From Ktedonobacter racemifer DSM 44963 (GTDB lineage: Bacteria; Chloroflexota; Ktedonobacteria; Ktedonobacterales; Ktedonobacteraceae), in the NCBI RefSeq assembly GCF_000178855.1, contig NZ_ADVG01000001.1:3261481-3325480 (forward strand): a stretch of DNA of 64,000 nt, read 5' to 3'. Of the stretch, positions 9,014-18,044 are shown piece after piece. A program made the position numbers and the translations under genes. Within the stretch, counting starts at the first letter, position 1, and every line of letters starts with the position of its first letter. Under the pieces are notes generated by a model. The model ran no database searches and was not told where the DNA came from. It worked only from the letters and a program-made list of their open reading frames with translations.

Positions 9014-9178
9014 TTATCCACAATCATGCCAATTTTTGTGGATAAGTATGTGGATAAGTTCGGGGATAACTGCTTTTAAGTGGGGATAACTCCCATTCTT
9101 TGGTGGATAAGTGAAAAATAACCTTTTTCCTACCCACAAAATCTGCCGTTTTGACGCGAAGTTATCCACATATCCACA
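9014..9178. other. DnaA-box cluster, candidate origin or DnaA-control region
   Basis: Four perfect DnaA boxes are visible: TTATCCACA at 9014-9022 and 9162-9170 (plus), TGTGGATAA at 9037-9045 and 9049-9057 (minus). Near matches are at 9061-9069, 9081-9089, 9102-9110 and 9170-9178. The cluster fills most of the gene-free stretch 8820-9302 between the cyclophilin and dnaB, which run in opposite directions away from it. This density is typical of bacterial oriC, although dnaA itself is not in the window. The stretch 8820-9013 is moderately AT-rich and holds no gene I can support. Confidence 0.7.
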
Positions 9179-9302
9179 TAGCACAGCCGTTCCTGGCATT
9201 TGATTTCGGGCGCCAGATTCGTTACACTTTGAGCACACACTTTCCCATCTGAAATACAGATCATATTTTTCTTAGTTATTCGTAGATGCTGGAGTCGCTG
9301 AC

Positions 9303-10649
9303 GTGGAAAAACTGCTACCGCAAAATGTAGAGGCCGAGTGCGGTGTACTTGGGAGTATCATTATCGATCCTGAAGCTATCGTTCAGGTGGCGGACTTTCT
9401 ACGCGCCGAAGACTTCTACCGCGACGCGCACCGCGTCATCTTCGAAGTTATTGTTCAGCTTTACGAGCAACATGAGCCCGCCGACTTTATCACCATTTGT
9501 GACGAGCTAGAGCAGCAGGGAAAACTCGAAGAGGTCGGCGGGGCCGACTATATCACCTCGCTTGTCAACCTTGTTCCCACCAGCGCCAACGTTGAGCACT
9601 ATGGGCATATCGTGTCCCGTACCGCCATCCTCCGGCGCCTGATTCACGCCGCCGGGCAGATCGCCGCCGTGGCCTATGACGAGGGCGATGCCGACGTGGC
9701 CCTGGACAAGGCCGAGCAGCTTATCTTTGAGATCAGCCAGAGCACGTCCCGCTCAGATTTCTCCGCTATTAACGACGTTCTCACCAGCTATTTAGTGAAG
9801 CTGGAGCAGCTACATGAGCGTCGTGGCACCATCGTGGGCGTGCCTACCGGCTTCACCGATCTCGACCGCCTGACGGGCGGTCTCCAACGCTCGGACCTGC
9901 TCATCCTGGCGGCGCGTCCCGCCGTTGGTAAAACCTCATTTGCCCTGAGCTTGGCGCGCAATGCCGCTGTCGACTACAAGCACAGCGTAGCCGTCTTCAG
10001 TCTGGAGATGAGTAAGGAGCAGCTGGTGCAGCGCTTCCTCTCTATGGAGGCCGGCATCGACCAGCAACGCCTACGTACTGGCTGGATCGAGGACGAAGAC
10101 TGGGGAAGTATCGAACAGGCCATGGGGCGCCTCTCGCAGGCACGCATCTACATCGACGATACGGCGGGCATCTCCACCATGGAGATGCGCAGTAAGGCGC
10201 GCCGCCTCGCCAGCGAGCAGGGAGGATTGGACCTGATCATCGTCGACTACCTCCAGCTCATGCAATCCTCCGTCGGCGGCAAGCGCAACGAGAACCGCGT
10301 GCAGGAGGTCTCCGAGATCAGCCGTAACCTGAAAGGCCTGGCCCGTGAACTTGATGTGCCCGTGCTGGCCCTGGCGCAGCTCTCCCGTACCGTCGAGAGC
10401 CGCCAATCCAAGGTCCCTCAGCTCTCCGACCTGAGAGAATCTGGGAGTATCGAGCAAGATAGTGATATAGTGATGTTCATTTACAGGGATGAAGTATATA
10501 ATCCTGATACTGAGCGTAAAAATATTGCAGATATAATCGTTGCCAAGCATAGAAATGGCCCTGTGGGTGAGGTGAGCCTCTTCTTCAAGGCGAGCCAGAC
10601 GCGCTTTGCGGACCTGGAAGTCGATGTCTCATCGAGCGTCGAAGAGTAA
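9303..10649 (+). CDS. dnaB: Replicative DNA helicase DnaB
   Basis: A 448-residue replicative helicase that unwinds DNA ahead of the fork as a hexamer. The N-terminal DnaB_N domain covers about 1-105 and starts with [14 protein letters not shown]. The RecA-like domain follows, with Walker A RPAVGKTS (Lys210), FSLEMSK, Walker [11 protein letters not shown] and the arginine-finger region. It starts with GTG at 9303, after CTGGAG. It is followed 18 bases downstream by a DnaD-domain gene and then a loader gene. One odd point: bases 10434-10563, beginning at SDLRESG, are only about 38% GC while the flanks are near 60%. That is the position where inteins are found in other DnaB proteins; no intein is present here. 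Confidence 0.97.
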   Translation: MEKLLPQNVEAECGVLGSIIIDPEAIVQVADFLRAEDFYRDAHRVIFEVIVQLYEQHEPADFITICDELEQQGKLEEVGGADYITSLVNLVPTSANVEHYGHIVSRTAILRRLIHAAGQIAAVAYDEGDADVALDKAEQLIFEISQSTSRSDFSAINDVLTSYLVKLEQLHERRGTIVGVPTGFTDLDRLTGGLQRSDLLILAARPAVGKTSFALSLARNAAVDYKHSVAVFSLEMSKEQLVQRFLSMEAGIDQQRLRTGWIEDEDWGSIEQAMGRLSQARIYIDDTAGISTMEMRSKARRLASEQGGLDLIIVDYLQLMQSSVGGKRNENRVQEVSEISRNLKGLARELDVPVLALAQLSRTVESRQSKVPQLSDLRESGSIEQDSDIVMFIYRDEVYNPDTERKNIADIIVAKHRNGPVGEVSLFFKASQTRFADLEVDVSSSVEE

Positions 10650-10667
10650 GGGTGGAGGTGGACAGCT

Positions 10668-11426
10668 ATGAATGCGTTTGCCGGATTCCCTGCCGGGAAA
10701 AATAATCCCTTTGTGCCAATACCAGAGGTCTTCTTTACACAATTGCTGCCAGAGATTGAAGATAGCGCCGAGTTGAAGGTGACCCTGCATCTCTTCTGGG
10801 TTCTGGCACGTATGCAAGGTAATCCGCGCTGTGTGAGCGATAGGCAGCTACTCGGTGATCAGCTCCTATTACAGGGCCTCAGGCGCCGCGGTGATCCACG
10901 CCCGCCAGAAGAGCGTCTACAACTTGGCCTGGAGCAAGCGGTCGCGCGTGGCACGCTGCTATGCGTCCATTTACGCCTCCTGAATGAGGGCGATGACGTC
11001 ATTGCCTGGTACTTCTTCAATACTGCCCGCAGCCGCAAGGTGGTTGAGGCGATCGAGGGCGGTGAGATGATGCCTGGCAGCTTGTTGAAAATACACGAAG
11101 AGCAGGGGCCTCCGGAACAAAAACGGGCTGTTGCCGCGGGAGAGTATGCTACATCTAGAGGGCATGCCCCTCCGCCCCCAGCAGAGCCAGCCTATGCACA
11201 GGTTCAGGTTGATCGACCAAATATCTTTACACTTTATGAACAAAACATTGGACTGCTTGGTCCAATGATTGCGCAACAGCTAGAAGATTATGCCGAGCGC
11301 CTCCCACCAGAGTGGATTGAGGATGCGTTTCGCGAAGCCGTAGAAAATAATAAACGCAGTTGGAGTTATATTCGCGCTATTCTTAAGCGCTGGGAAACGG
11401 AAGGCAGGCAATCATGGAGAGCCTGA
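10668..11426 (+). CDS. DnaD-domain replication/primosome protein
   Basis: A 252-residue protein. The C-terminal part (about 188-250), starting IFTLYEQNIGLLGPMIAQQL and ending WSYIRAILKRWETEG, has the pattern of the DnaD/DnaB2 domain of Firmicutes primosomal proteins and phage replication proteins. The N-terminal half is compatible with a winged-helix region but I cannot prove it. It lies between dnaB and the helicase-loader gene, and overlaps the latter by 13 bases, which implies translational coupling and a shared role in helicase loading. ATG 10668 is preceded by GGAGGTGG. Confidence 0.85.
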   Translation: MNAFAGFPAGKNNPFVPIPEVFFTQLLPEIEDSAELKVTLHLFWVLARMQGNPRCVSDRQLLGDQLLLQGLRRRGDPRPPEERLQLGLEQAVARGTLLCVHLRLLNEGDDVIAWYFFNTARSRKVVEAIEGGEMMPGSLLKIHEEQGPPEQKRAVAAGEYATSRGHAPPPPAEPAYAQVQVDRPNIFTLYEQNIGLLGPMIAQQLEDYAERLPPEWIEDAFREAVENNKRSWSYIRAILKRWETEGRQSWRA

Positions 11427-13177
11427 ATCGTATTTTTAGTCGCACACAATCCAGGCGCCAACCCAACGTGGATGAGCAACAGCATCGTCGTCCAGGCACG
11501 CCTATAGGCGCGGCTCCGCCACGCCCAGCCGCCTATCCACGTCATCCACAGCCCGAGGCACGTATGCGCCCGGATAATCGGAGAGCGGAGTTACCGCCAG
11601 CCAACCAGGCACAGGCGCCGCAGATGCCTTCAATACCCACCACACGCTTCCTCTCTGGCGGGCAAGGCGATCCGCAGACAGCGGCCTTTACCGACTATCC
11701 CTATACAGAAAGCGGCCATACCTACGAAGGCGAGGCCTATGAACTGCCTGCACGCCCTCGGCCGCGTGGCTCAGGTGTCCAGCCACCACTCAATAGCGCG
11801 ACCGCGACGCACTACCCAGCGCAACATCGCCGCACCCAGGGGCAGGCACCCAGGACGCCGATGCCGTCTCGCCCTGGCTATCCTCCCTACCATCACGATG
11901 ACTACGCCCATGCACTACCAGCAGACGTCGTTGAGGAGTGGAGCAATGAGGAAGGGTACGAGGATGGTCCAGGGATAATGTATGGGGATTGGGAAGGGGA
12001 CAGCGACGAGGGCTACAATAATAATTATTATAATAATCCCAATCCCAATCCGGTCGCCTATGATGCGCAGCGTACAGATGTAGAGACGCTCCAAACGTCG
12101 CCGTTTCATGCGCCCTATCAGCCTAACTATGCGCCACGCCCCGGGCAACCACCCGCGGCACGCTACAACACGCCCACGCCGCCACGTGCGACCCACACTA
12201 CCCGTGATATGAGCATGCCAATGCCATCTCACCCTGGACAGCAGATACAACCACACCTGCCGCCTACGCGCGCGCCACAGCCCCAACTGCCGGTTGCGGC
12301 ACAGCCCCCGGTAGCGCAGCCTCAGTATCATGCTCGTGTTACACAGCCGCTCGATCCACGCCACCTGGAAGAATTACGCCGTGAGCGCCTGGAGACAGAG
12401 GCCTTTCGCGAGGCTATCACGCGCGATCTCGCCAGGCACCCACGCCTGCCGGAGCCAGTCGAAAGCCGGGCCTTACAGCCAGCACGAGCACGCTGCCCCC
12501 ATTGCAAAGGCGCGGGCTACCTACGCGCCAACGTCAACTTTGGCCATCCCAACTTTGGCAAGCCCATTCCCTGTACCTGCAAGATCACCGAGACCAAAGA
12601 GAAACGCCGTGCACAGCTACGCGAGATGTCAAACCTGGACGCCTACCAGGACCGCAACTTCAAAACCTTTCGACCTCAGCTCTCTGGCGTCAGTGAAGCC
12701 TATGGAGCCGCGCTGGAGTTCGCACGCGACCCTCAAGGCTGGCTACTCCTGGTAGGCCCCAATGGCTGCGGGAAGACACATCTTGGCCTCGCCATTGCGC
12801 ATCAGCGGTTAGAGGCGGGGGATGTCGTGCTTTTCTCCGTGGTCCCCGACCTCCTCGACCACCTGCGGGCCGCCTTCGCCCCCAATGCTACCGAGGTATA
12901 CGACCAACTCTTCTCTAAGATGCGCGAGGCAGGCGTCCTCATCCTCGATGACCTAGGGGCACAGCAGAGTTCCCAGTGGGCCAAAGAGAAGCTCTTCCAG
13001 CTCTTAAACTATCGCTACAACATGAGCATGCCGACGGTCATTACTGCTAATCCTAAGGGCCTACAGGATATCGATGAGCGCATCCGTTCGCGCCTGGGCG
13101 ATATCAGCCTGGTGCGCCGCGTCAATATGAACCAGGCCCACGATTATCGCGTTGTTCATCCCGGCCACGATGAGTAA
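11414..13177 (+). CDS. DnaC/DnaI-like helicase loader with long disordered N-terminus
   Basis: A 587-residue protein. The last ~170 residues are an AAA+ ATPase of the DnaC/DnaI type: Walker A GPNGCGKTH (Lys454), Walker B LILDDLGA (about 510-517), VITAN sensor, and RIRSRLGD. Ahead of it is a Cys4 zinc motif (CPHCKG ... CTCK, about 359-387). The first ~330 residues are Pro/Gln/Arg-rich, with an Asn/Tyr run, and are probably disordered. DnaI proteins are normally near 310 residues, so the N-terminal extension is unusual. It should load DnaB onto single-stranded DNA. Its start overlaps the end of the DnaD-domain gene. Confidence 0.88.
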   Translation: MESLNRIFSRTQSRRQPNVDEQQHRRPGTPIGAAPPRPAAYPRHPQPEARMRPDNRRAELPPANQAQAPQMPSIPTTRFLSGGQGDPQTAAFTDYPYTESGHTYEGEAYELPARPRPRGSGVQPPLNSATATHYPAQHRRTQGQAPRTPMPSRPGYPPYHHDDYAHALPADVVEEWSNEEGYEDGPGIMYGDWEGDSDEGYNNNYYNNPNPNPVAYDAQRTDVETLQTSPFHAPYQPNYAPRPGQPPAARYNTPTPPRATHTTRDMSMPMPSHPGQQIQPHLPPTRAPQPQLPVAAQPPVAQPQYHARVTQPLDPRHLEELRRERLETEAFREAITRDLARHPRLPEPVESRALQPARARCPHCKGAGYLRANVNFGHPNFGKPIPCTCKITETKEKRRAQLREMSNLDAYQDRNFKTFRPQLSGVSEAYGAALEFARDPQGWLLLVGPNGCGKTHLGLAIAHQRLEAGDVVLFSVVPDLLDHLRAAFAPNATEVYDQLFSKMREAGVLILDDLGAQQSSQWAKEKLFQLLNYRYNMSMPTVITANPKGLQDIDERIRSRLGDISLVRRVNMNQAHDYRVVHPGHDE

Positions 13178-13181
13178 TAAA

Positions 13182-13254
13182 GTTAAAGGAAGTATATGGA
13201 TGTGATGCGGGCAGCCTTTGGCTGCCCGCATCACATCCATATACTTCCTTTAAC
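13182..13254. repeat. Perfect 35-bp hairpin
   Basis: The arms 13182-13216 and 13220-13254 are perfectly complementary with a TTT loop (apex GGGCAGCC-TTT-GGCTGCCC). It lies just after the loader gene's stop codon and before clpP, and belongs to the long-hairpin family. No flanking tag is evident. Bases 13255-13431 hold the clpP leader and no gene. Confidence 0.9.
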
Positions 13255-13431
13255 TTAACAACATGCTTTTGCATGTCAGAACTTCTTGTCCTTGCGTTTG
13301 ACACATCCAGGTGCTATCATAACGGTAAATATCCCCACATCGTGGGCTTCTTGCGCACACATCGTTCCTGTAACAGGTTTATGCCCTTCCACCCTGGAAG
13401 GGAGAGCGTGATAGATAAGTGAGGAGTTAAC

Positions 13432-14088
13432 ATGGGTAGTGTTTTCAATCCCCGTGATCCGAAATGGGTCAAGGAGTCCAGTGAATTTCTGGAGCCACGC
13501 GGCATTATTCCCGCCGTCGTCGAGTCAACACCTCGCGGTGAGCGCAGTTGGGACCTCTATTCTCGCTTGCTGAAAGAGCGTATCATCTTCGTGGGTACTC
13601 CCATCGATGATCAGGTTGCCAACAGCGTAGTCGCCCAGTTGTTGTATCTCCAGAGCGAGGACGCTACCAAAGACATCCAGATGTACATCAACTCACCAGG
13701 TGGTGTCATCTACGCCGGTCTCGCGATCTACGACACCATGCAGTGGCTACGTCCCGACGTCTCCACCTTCTGCATGGGTATGGCAATGAGCATGGGCGCA
13801 GTCATTCTGGCCGCTGGCCAGAAGGGCAAGCGCTATACTCTTCCGAACTCCACCGTGCTGATCCACCAGCCTCTCGGTGGCGCGGAAGGCCAGGCAGCCG
13901 ATATCGAGATTACCGCGCGCGAAATCCTGCGCTTGCGCCGCAATCTCTACGAGATTCTTGCCAAGCATACAGGCCAGACCATCGAGCGCATCATGCAGGA
14001 CTCTGACCGTAACTACTACCTCAGCGCACAGCAGGCAGTTGAGTACGGCCTGGTCGATGATGTTCTCAATCCTAGCAACGAGGAGTAA
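13432..14088 (+). CDS. clpP: ATP-dependent Clp protease proteolytic subunit
   Basis: A 218-residue ClpP serine protease, which degrades unfolded proteins together with a Clp ATPase. The nucleophile is Ser120 in GMAMSMGA (the more usual form is GQAASMGA), with His145 in LIHQPLGG and the Asp in [12 protein letters not shown] (about 190). The N-terminal ~35 residues are somewhat longer than in E. coli after its propeptide. ATG 13432 is preceded by GAGGAG at 6 bases. No Clp ATPase gene is adjacent. A strong terminator follows at 14130. Confidence 0.97.
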   Translation: MGSVFNPRDPKWVKESSEFLEPRGIIPAVVESTPRGERSWDLYSRLLKERIIFVGTPIDDQVANSVVAQLLYLQSEDATKDIQMYINSPGGVIYAGLAIYDTMQWLRPDVSTFCMGMAMSMGAVILAAGQKGKRYTLPNSTVLIHQPLGGAEGQAADIEITAREILRLRRNLYEILAKHTGQTIERIMQDSDRNYYLSAQQAVEYGLVDDVLNPSNEE

Positions 14089-14129
14089 TTCTCGTCGCAC
14101 ATCTGACTTCAGACGTAGCATCATATGGA

Positions 14130-14165
14130 AGCGCCGCACACTTTACTGTGCGGCGCCTCTTTTTC
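14130..14165 (+). terminator. Intrinsic terminator of clpP
   Basis: The stem GCGCCGCACA / TGTGCGGCGC (14131-14140 with 14147-14156, 6-nt loop) is followed by CTCTTTTTC. This is a textbook Rho-independent terminator on the plus strand. Confidence 0.9.
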
Positions 14166-14192
14166 TAACGCCATATGTAACTTACTTCTGCC

Positions 14193-14276
14193 GGTTGTGG
14201 GTGTGGTGCTCCCTGGTGGTCGTAGACTACCAGGGAGCACCACACCCACAACCCAGGCAAGCGCCGCAGGCGCGAG
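14193..14276. repeat. 29-bp hairpin with tag
   Basis: The arms 14193-14221 and 14225-14253 pair with one G-T wobble and a GTA loop. The tag AAGCGCCGCAGGCGCGAG follows at 14259-14276. The last bases of the tag run into the ribosome-binding site of the methyltransferase gene (GAGAGG at 14274-14279). Confidence 0.9.
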
Positions 14277-14284
14277 AGGTCACG

Positions 14285-14992
14285 ATGCTTCCAACCCTAC
14301 GCAAAGCGCTTTTCGAAACGCTCTATCGCAATCGCTATCTCTATCGCTTCGCCAGCACCGTCCCCTTCGCGGGCCAGTGGCGTACCTGGCAACGCCTTGT
14401 CCTCTCTCGTATTCAGGGACAACATGTGCTGGAACTGGGCTGTGGACTTGGAGACCTGCTGGCCGATATGCTCGAAGCCGGTTACACCTGTCAGGCCGTG
14501 GAGCACTCGCCCGAAATGGTCTCTGCCGCGCGCGACACCTTGCGTAAACGCCACGTTGGCACCTCGGGACTGATTATTCAGGGTTCGGCCCAGGCGCTGC
14601 CCTTTGGTGATGCCTCATTTGACACTGTGGTCAGCACCTTTCCCAGCGAGTACATCTTCCATCCAGACACCATTGCGGAAATAGCCAGGGTGCTACGCCC
14701 AGGCGGGCGGTTGATTGTCGTCCTCGGCTCACAACTCCTGCCCGTTGGGGCAATTCAGCCCATCCTTGTCTTGCTTCAACTGCTCGTCTATGGACCTCGC
14801 AAGAGGAGCGCATCCACGAGGGGCGGGCAGCAACAAAACATAATCGGCGAGGAATTCGTGACCGATGTATTACCCTATGCTGAGTTTGGGCGCCTCATAC
14901 CATTAGAGCGTTTCAATTTACGCCGCCGCTCCGAACGCATCCGTAGTTCCCGGTGGGAAGTGGATATTACAATAGGGGAAAAACTGTCTTAA
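14285..14992 (+). CDS. Class I SAM-dependent methyltransferase
   Basis: A 235-residue methyltransferase with the SAM-binding motif VLELGCGLGDLLADML (about 43-58), the acidic residue in AVEHSPEM, GSAQALPFGDASFDTVVS (motif II region) and LRPGGRLIVV. The substrate is unknown; the domain resembles UbiE/Methyltransf_11 enzymes. ATG 14285 is used: the frame is open further upstream, but that part lies inside clpP and the hairpin, and GAGAGG is 5 bases before 14285. It leads a tight group with the hydrolase (13-base gap) and the FAD enzyme, probably one operon. Confidence 0.85.
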   Translation: MLPTLRKALFETLYRNRYLYRFASTVPFAGQWRTWQRLVLSRIQGQHVLELGCGLGDLLADMLEAGYTCQAVEHSPEMVSAARDTLRKRHVGTSGLIIQGSAQALPFGDASFDTVVSTFPSEYIFHPDTIAEIARVLRPGGRLIVVLGSQLLPVGAIQPILVLLQLLVYGPRKRSASTRGGQQQNIIGEEFVTDVLPYAEFGRLIPLERFNLRRRSERIRSSRWEVDITIGEKLS

Positions 14993-15005
14993 GGAGTTTC
15001 TATTC

Positions 15006-15839
15006 ATGGTACGCTGGCCTACTCAGACCGTTGAGGCAAATGGTCTCACAATTCACTACCTACGCACTGGCGGCGAAAAGCCTCCTATTGTCTTCCTTCA
15101 TGGCTTCTATGACAATGGGCTCAATGGGCATCGCGTCGCCGAAACGCTTGCACGCGATTTCGATATTCTACTTCCGGATGCGCGCTTTCATGGCCTGACC
15201 AGCATTGAGCAAACACCTGGCTTTACCTATCAAGACCTGGCCAATGATACCATCGCCTTGCTTGAAGCGCTTGGCATTCAGCAGGCCATTCTCATGGGAC
15301 ACTCCATGGGAGCAAGTAACGCAGCGGTTGTAGCCGCTCAACGCCCTGACCTGGTACGCGCCCTCGTGCTTGAAGATCCCGCCTGGCGGGAGACCCAGGA
15401 TGAGAGCGATGAACACCACAAAATTGAGGTCGAGCACTGGAAGACCTATATCCAGAGCCAGAAGGATCTCTCGCATGAGGATCGCCTGGAGCAGGCACAG
15501 TTTGAGCAACCACTCTGGACCACCGATGATCTTGGTCCCTGGATGACGGCTCAGGACCAGTTCGATATGGCCGTCTTTGAGCATATCGCGGACAGCTTAC
15601 AGGTCCCCTGGCACCAGACGCCCTGGCGCGAAGTGGTCGCGCGTATCACCTGTCCCAGTTTGATCATCACCGGCGAGAATCAGCGTGGAGCAAATGTTAC
15701 GCCCTCCCTGGCCAGTGAGCTTCAGCAGATCAATCCACGCTGCCAGGTGGTGCATATCGAAGGAACGGGGCATAATATCCGGCGCGACCGCTTCGCTCAC
15801 TTTATGAATGCCGTGACTCCTTTCCTGAATGAACTATAG
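15006..15839 (+). CDS. Alpha/beta-hydrolase fold enzyme
   Basis: A 277-residue alpha/beta hydrolase. It has the oxyanion region VFLHGFYDNG (about 29-38), the nucleophile elbow GHSMGA (Ser100) and a C-terminal His (about 256) in GTGHNIRRDRF. No signal peptide is present. The substrate is not predictable from sequence; small esters or epoxides are common in this fold. ATG 15006 follows AAGGAG at 9 bases. It is placed between a methyltransferase and an FAD oxidoreductase with very short gaps, so the three probably act in one pathway. Confidence 0.85.
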   Translation: MVRWPTQTVEANGLTIHYLRTGGEKPPIVFLHGFYDNGLNGHRVAETLARDFDILLPDARFHGLTSIEQTPGFTYQDLANDTIALLEALGIQQAILMGHSMGASNAAVVAAQRPDLVRALVLEDPAWRETQDESDEHHKIEVEHWKTYIQSQKDLSHEDRLEQAQFEQPLWTTDDLGPWMTAQDQFDMAVFEHIADSLQVPWHQTPWREVVARITCPSLIITGENQRGANVTPSLASELQQINPRCQVVHIEGTGHNIRRDRFAHFMNAVTPFLNEL

Positions 15840-15847
15840 GAAAAACA

Positions 15848-17767
15848 ATGCAGCAGACACACCTGGATCAGCTCTCAGTGCGCTACCCTCGCCTGGCTGC
15901 TGCTTTCGCGCATATTCCCCAGGCGGAAGAGCATCTCCGCCGCATTCAGGACCTCAACCAGTCCTGGCAGGGATTGCTGCTTTCAGGTGCATTTCGTGAC
16001 GATGATCTTATTCCGAAACCCAACGCCACTAGCGTGCCTAGCGCTTCGCGCTCAGGGTTTTCGGAGAAGAAGTATGTCGAAGTTGTCGGCAATGGCATCA
16101 CCCAGGATCTACCAGCCGTCGATACCTTCGACATTATCTACGCGGGTGGGGGTCTCAACCTCCTGCACGCCGCCGTAATGACGCTACGCTATAACCTGCG
16201 CGTGCTCGTCTTTGATCGCTTTACCGTGGGAGCGGTCCATCGCGAATGGAACATCTCGCGCGAGGAACTCAATGAGCTGCTGGCTGTTGGCTTACTGACA
16301 CCTGAGGAATTGGAACAGATTATTCAGCGCGAGTACGCGGATGGCCTGGTGCGCTTCTCCTCCGAGCATATTGGGGTACCCGCGGCAGAGCTTCACTTAC
16401 AAGATGTGCTCAACATTGCCGTCGATGCGGAGCGGCTCACCCAATTGTGTGTACAGAAAATCCAGGCTCATCGGCCACGAGGGGGCCAGGCCAACTTTAT
16501 CCTGCACCAGACGACCTTTGAGCGCTGCTTTGTCGATCCACAGCGCAATGTCAATGTGCATGTAAGCATACATGGCGAGACGCACCTCTATGCCGCCCAC
16601 CTCCTGGTCGATGGTATGGGTTCAACCTCGCCCATCGCCTGTCAGCTCAATTGTGGCCGCCCCTTCTCGCTTGTCTGCCCAACCGTGGGTACGGTCGCAC
16701 GCGGATATAAGCAGGGTTCTGCTCCAGATGCGATTGATTCCGCGCTAGGAGAGATACTGGTGACCACGGAAGATGCGCGGCGCGAGCGCCAGCTTATCTG
16801 GGAGGCTTTCCCTGGACGCAACGACCAGGTCGCGGTCTATCTCTTCTACTACGCGGAGACCGGGCAACGCGTCGACCTGTTTGAACTCTTTGATGATTTC
16901 TTCGCCCTGCTTCCTGATTACAAAGACACAAGCGAGGTGGAGATCCTCAAGCCAGTCTATGGCTTCATTCCTGCGGGCTACAACATTACCCTTCCCTGGC
17001 AGCAAGAGCAGAAGGTTCTGGCCTATGATCGCGTCATCTCCCTGGGCGATGCCGCGGCCTTTCAATCGCCGCTCACCTTCTGTGGCTTCGGCTCCTACGT
17101 CCGCAATCTGCGCCGTATTACGACCCTCCTGGCCTACGCCCTGGAGCATGATTTACTGAGCGCTTCCAACCTCGACCAAATTCGAGCCTCCGAGGCCGTT
17201 CCAGCCGTGGCACGCGCCTTTAGTAAATTCATGATTGCGAAACCCGCCGCGCGCGAAGTCCCCTGGCAGGTCAACGAGACGCTGAATGTCTTCTGCCGCG
17301 TCCTGTATGACCTTGGACCTCGCGTCACCAATGATTTCTTTAAGGATCGCGTCGGCTGGCTCGACTATACACGTGTCGTCCTGAATACACCCAAATATTA
17401 CCCGGCGATCTATCGCCTGGCCCTCTCTACCCTCACGCCAACCGAAATTCTGGGATGGATCACGGCCTGGCTCCAATTGGGGCGTCAATCCGCGATCTTT
17501 ACCCTCTACTGGTCGCTTTATCCCCTTGCCCGGCCCCTCCTGGCCTTGCCTCCTATGAACCTCTTCCTGAAGAGGCTGGAAGCCTCCTCTCCTCGCCAGG
17601 CCTTTGCAGTTCGCCGCCACCATGCACTCATGGCACAGGTCGCACGCAATCGCACTCCATATCAGCCCAAACCAGAGGCGATCTCGCCTTCCTCGGACAG
17701 AAAAACATCAACGCCAACCACAAACAGGCTAGGACGCTGGTTAGGTTCGCTCTGGCCACATAGCTAA
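15848..17767 (+). CDS. FAD-dependent oxidoreductase (lycopene cyclase/GG-reductase-like)
   Basis: A 639-residue flavoprotein-like enzyme. After an N-terminal ~95-residue segment it has the dinucleotide-binding start FDIIYAGGGLNLLHAAVM (about 96-113), LLVDGMGSTS (about 253-262) and VISLGDAAAFQSPLTFCGFG (about 396-415). The last is the typical FAD-contact motif of the geranylgeranyl-reductase/lycopene-cyclase group. The C-terminal ~180 residues are partly hydrophobic. The exact reaction is unknown. Residues 53-78 are encoded by a dispersed palindromic repeat (16004-16081) inserted in frame. It is the third gene of a likely operon, with an 8-base gap after the hydrolase. Confidence 0.75.
   Translation: MQQTHLDQLSVRYPRLAAAFAHIPQAEEHLRRIQDLNQSWQGLLLSGAFRDDDLIPKPNATSVPSASRSGFSEKKYVEVVGNGITQDLPAVDTFDIIYAGGGLNLLHAAVMTLRYNLRVLVFDRFTVGAVHREWNISREELNELLAVGLLTPEELEQIIQREYADGLVRFSSEHIGVPAAELHLQDVLNIAVDAERLTQLCVQKIQAHRPRGGQANFILHQTTFERCFVDPQRNVNVHVSIHGETHLYAAHLLVDGMGSTSPIACQLNCGRPFSLVCPTVGTVARGYKQGSAPDAIDSALGEILVTTEDARRERQLIWEAFPGRNDQVAVYLFYYAETGQRVDLFELFDDFFALLPDYKDTSEVEILKPVYGFIPAGYNITLPWQQEQKVLAYDRVISLGDAAAFQSPLTFCGFGSYVRNLRRITTLLAYALEHDLLSASNLDQIRASEAVPAVARAFSKFMIAKPAAREVPWQVNETLNVFCRVLYDLGPRVTNDFFKDRVGWLDYTRVVLNTPKYYPAIYRLALSTLTPTEILGWITAWLQLGRQSAIFTLYWSLYPLARPLLALPPMNLFLKRLEASSPRQAFAVRRHHALMAQVARNRTPYQPKPEAISPSSDRKTSTPTTNRLGRWLGSLWPHS
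16004..16081 (+). repeat. Dispersed palindromic repeat embedded in a coding sequence
   Basis: This segment is about 85% identical to an intergenic copy at 32881-32957. Its ends form an imperfect inverted repeat (CTTATTCCGAAACCC against GGGTTTTCGGAGAAG) around AGCGCTTCGCGCT. Here it is read in frame as about 26 residues (from LIPKPNATS to SEKKYVE), with no stop codon, ahead of the FAD-binding domain. Confidence 0.85.
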
Positions 17768-18044
17768 TCCTCCACATCTCGCGCTTTATCTGCAATGTAC
17801 AGGTTGTCTACACTCTCACACTGAAAAGAGAAGGAGGCAACCCAGCCATGTGTACAAAAATTTACGGATTGCTCTTGTATTATTCCAACAGGCTATGATT
17901 TCAATGCAAATTATGAATTGTCATTATGTGTGGTGATGTTCTCTCTCGAAGAAGGGCAGGATCGTCCAAGTCATACACAAACGTGTCTCAAGAAGATCCT
18001 CTGGTCAAAAGTGGAAGAATCGGAAGGGTTTTGAGGAGGTTCGA
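17768..18044. other. Intergenic stretch before the TauE-like gene
   Basis: No gene over 20 codons is convincing. An ATG at about 17848 behind GAAGGAGG opens only a 16-codon frame. The region presumably holds the promoter of the transporter gene, but I cannot point to one. Confidence 0.4.

Noticed and set aside
13877..14284. Upstream extension of the methyltransferase frame
   Set aside because: It runs through clpP, the clpP terminator and a repeat; the start at 14285 has its own ribosome site.
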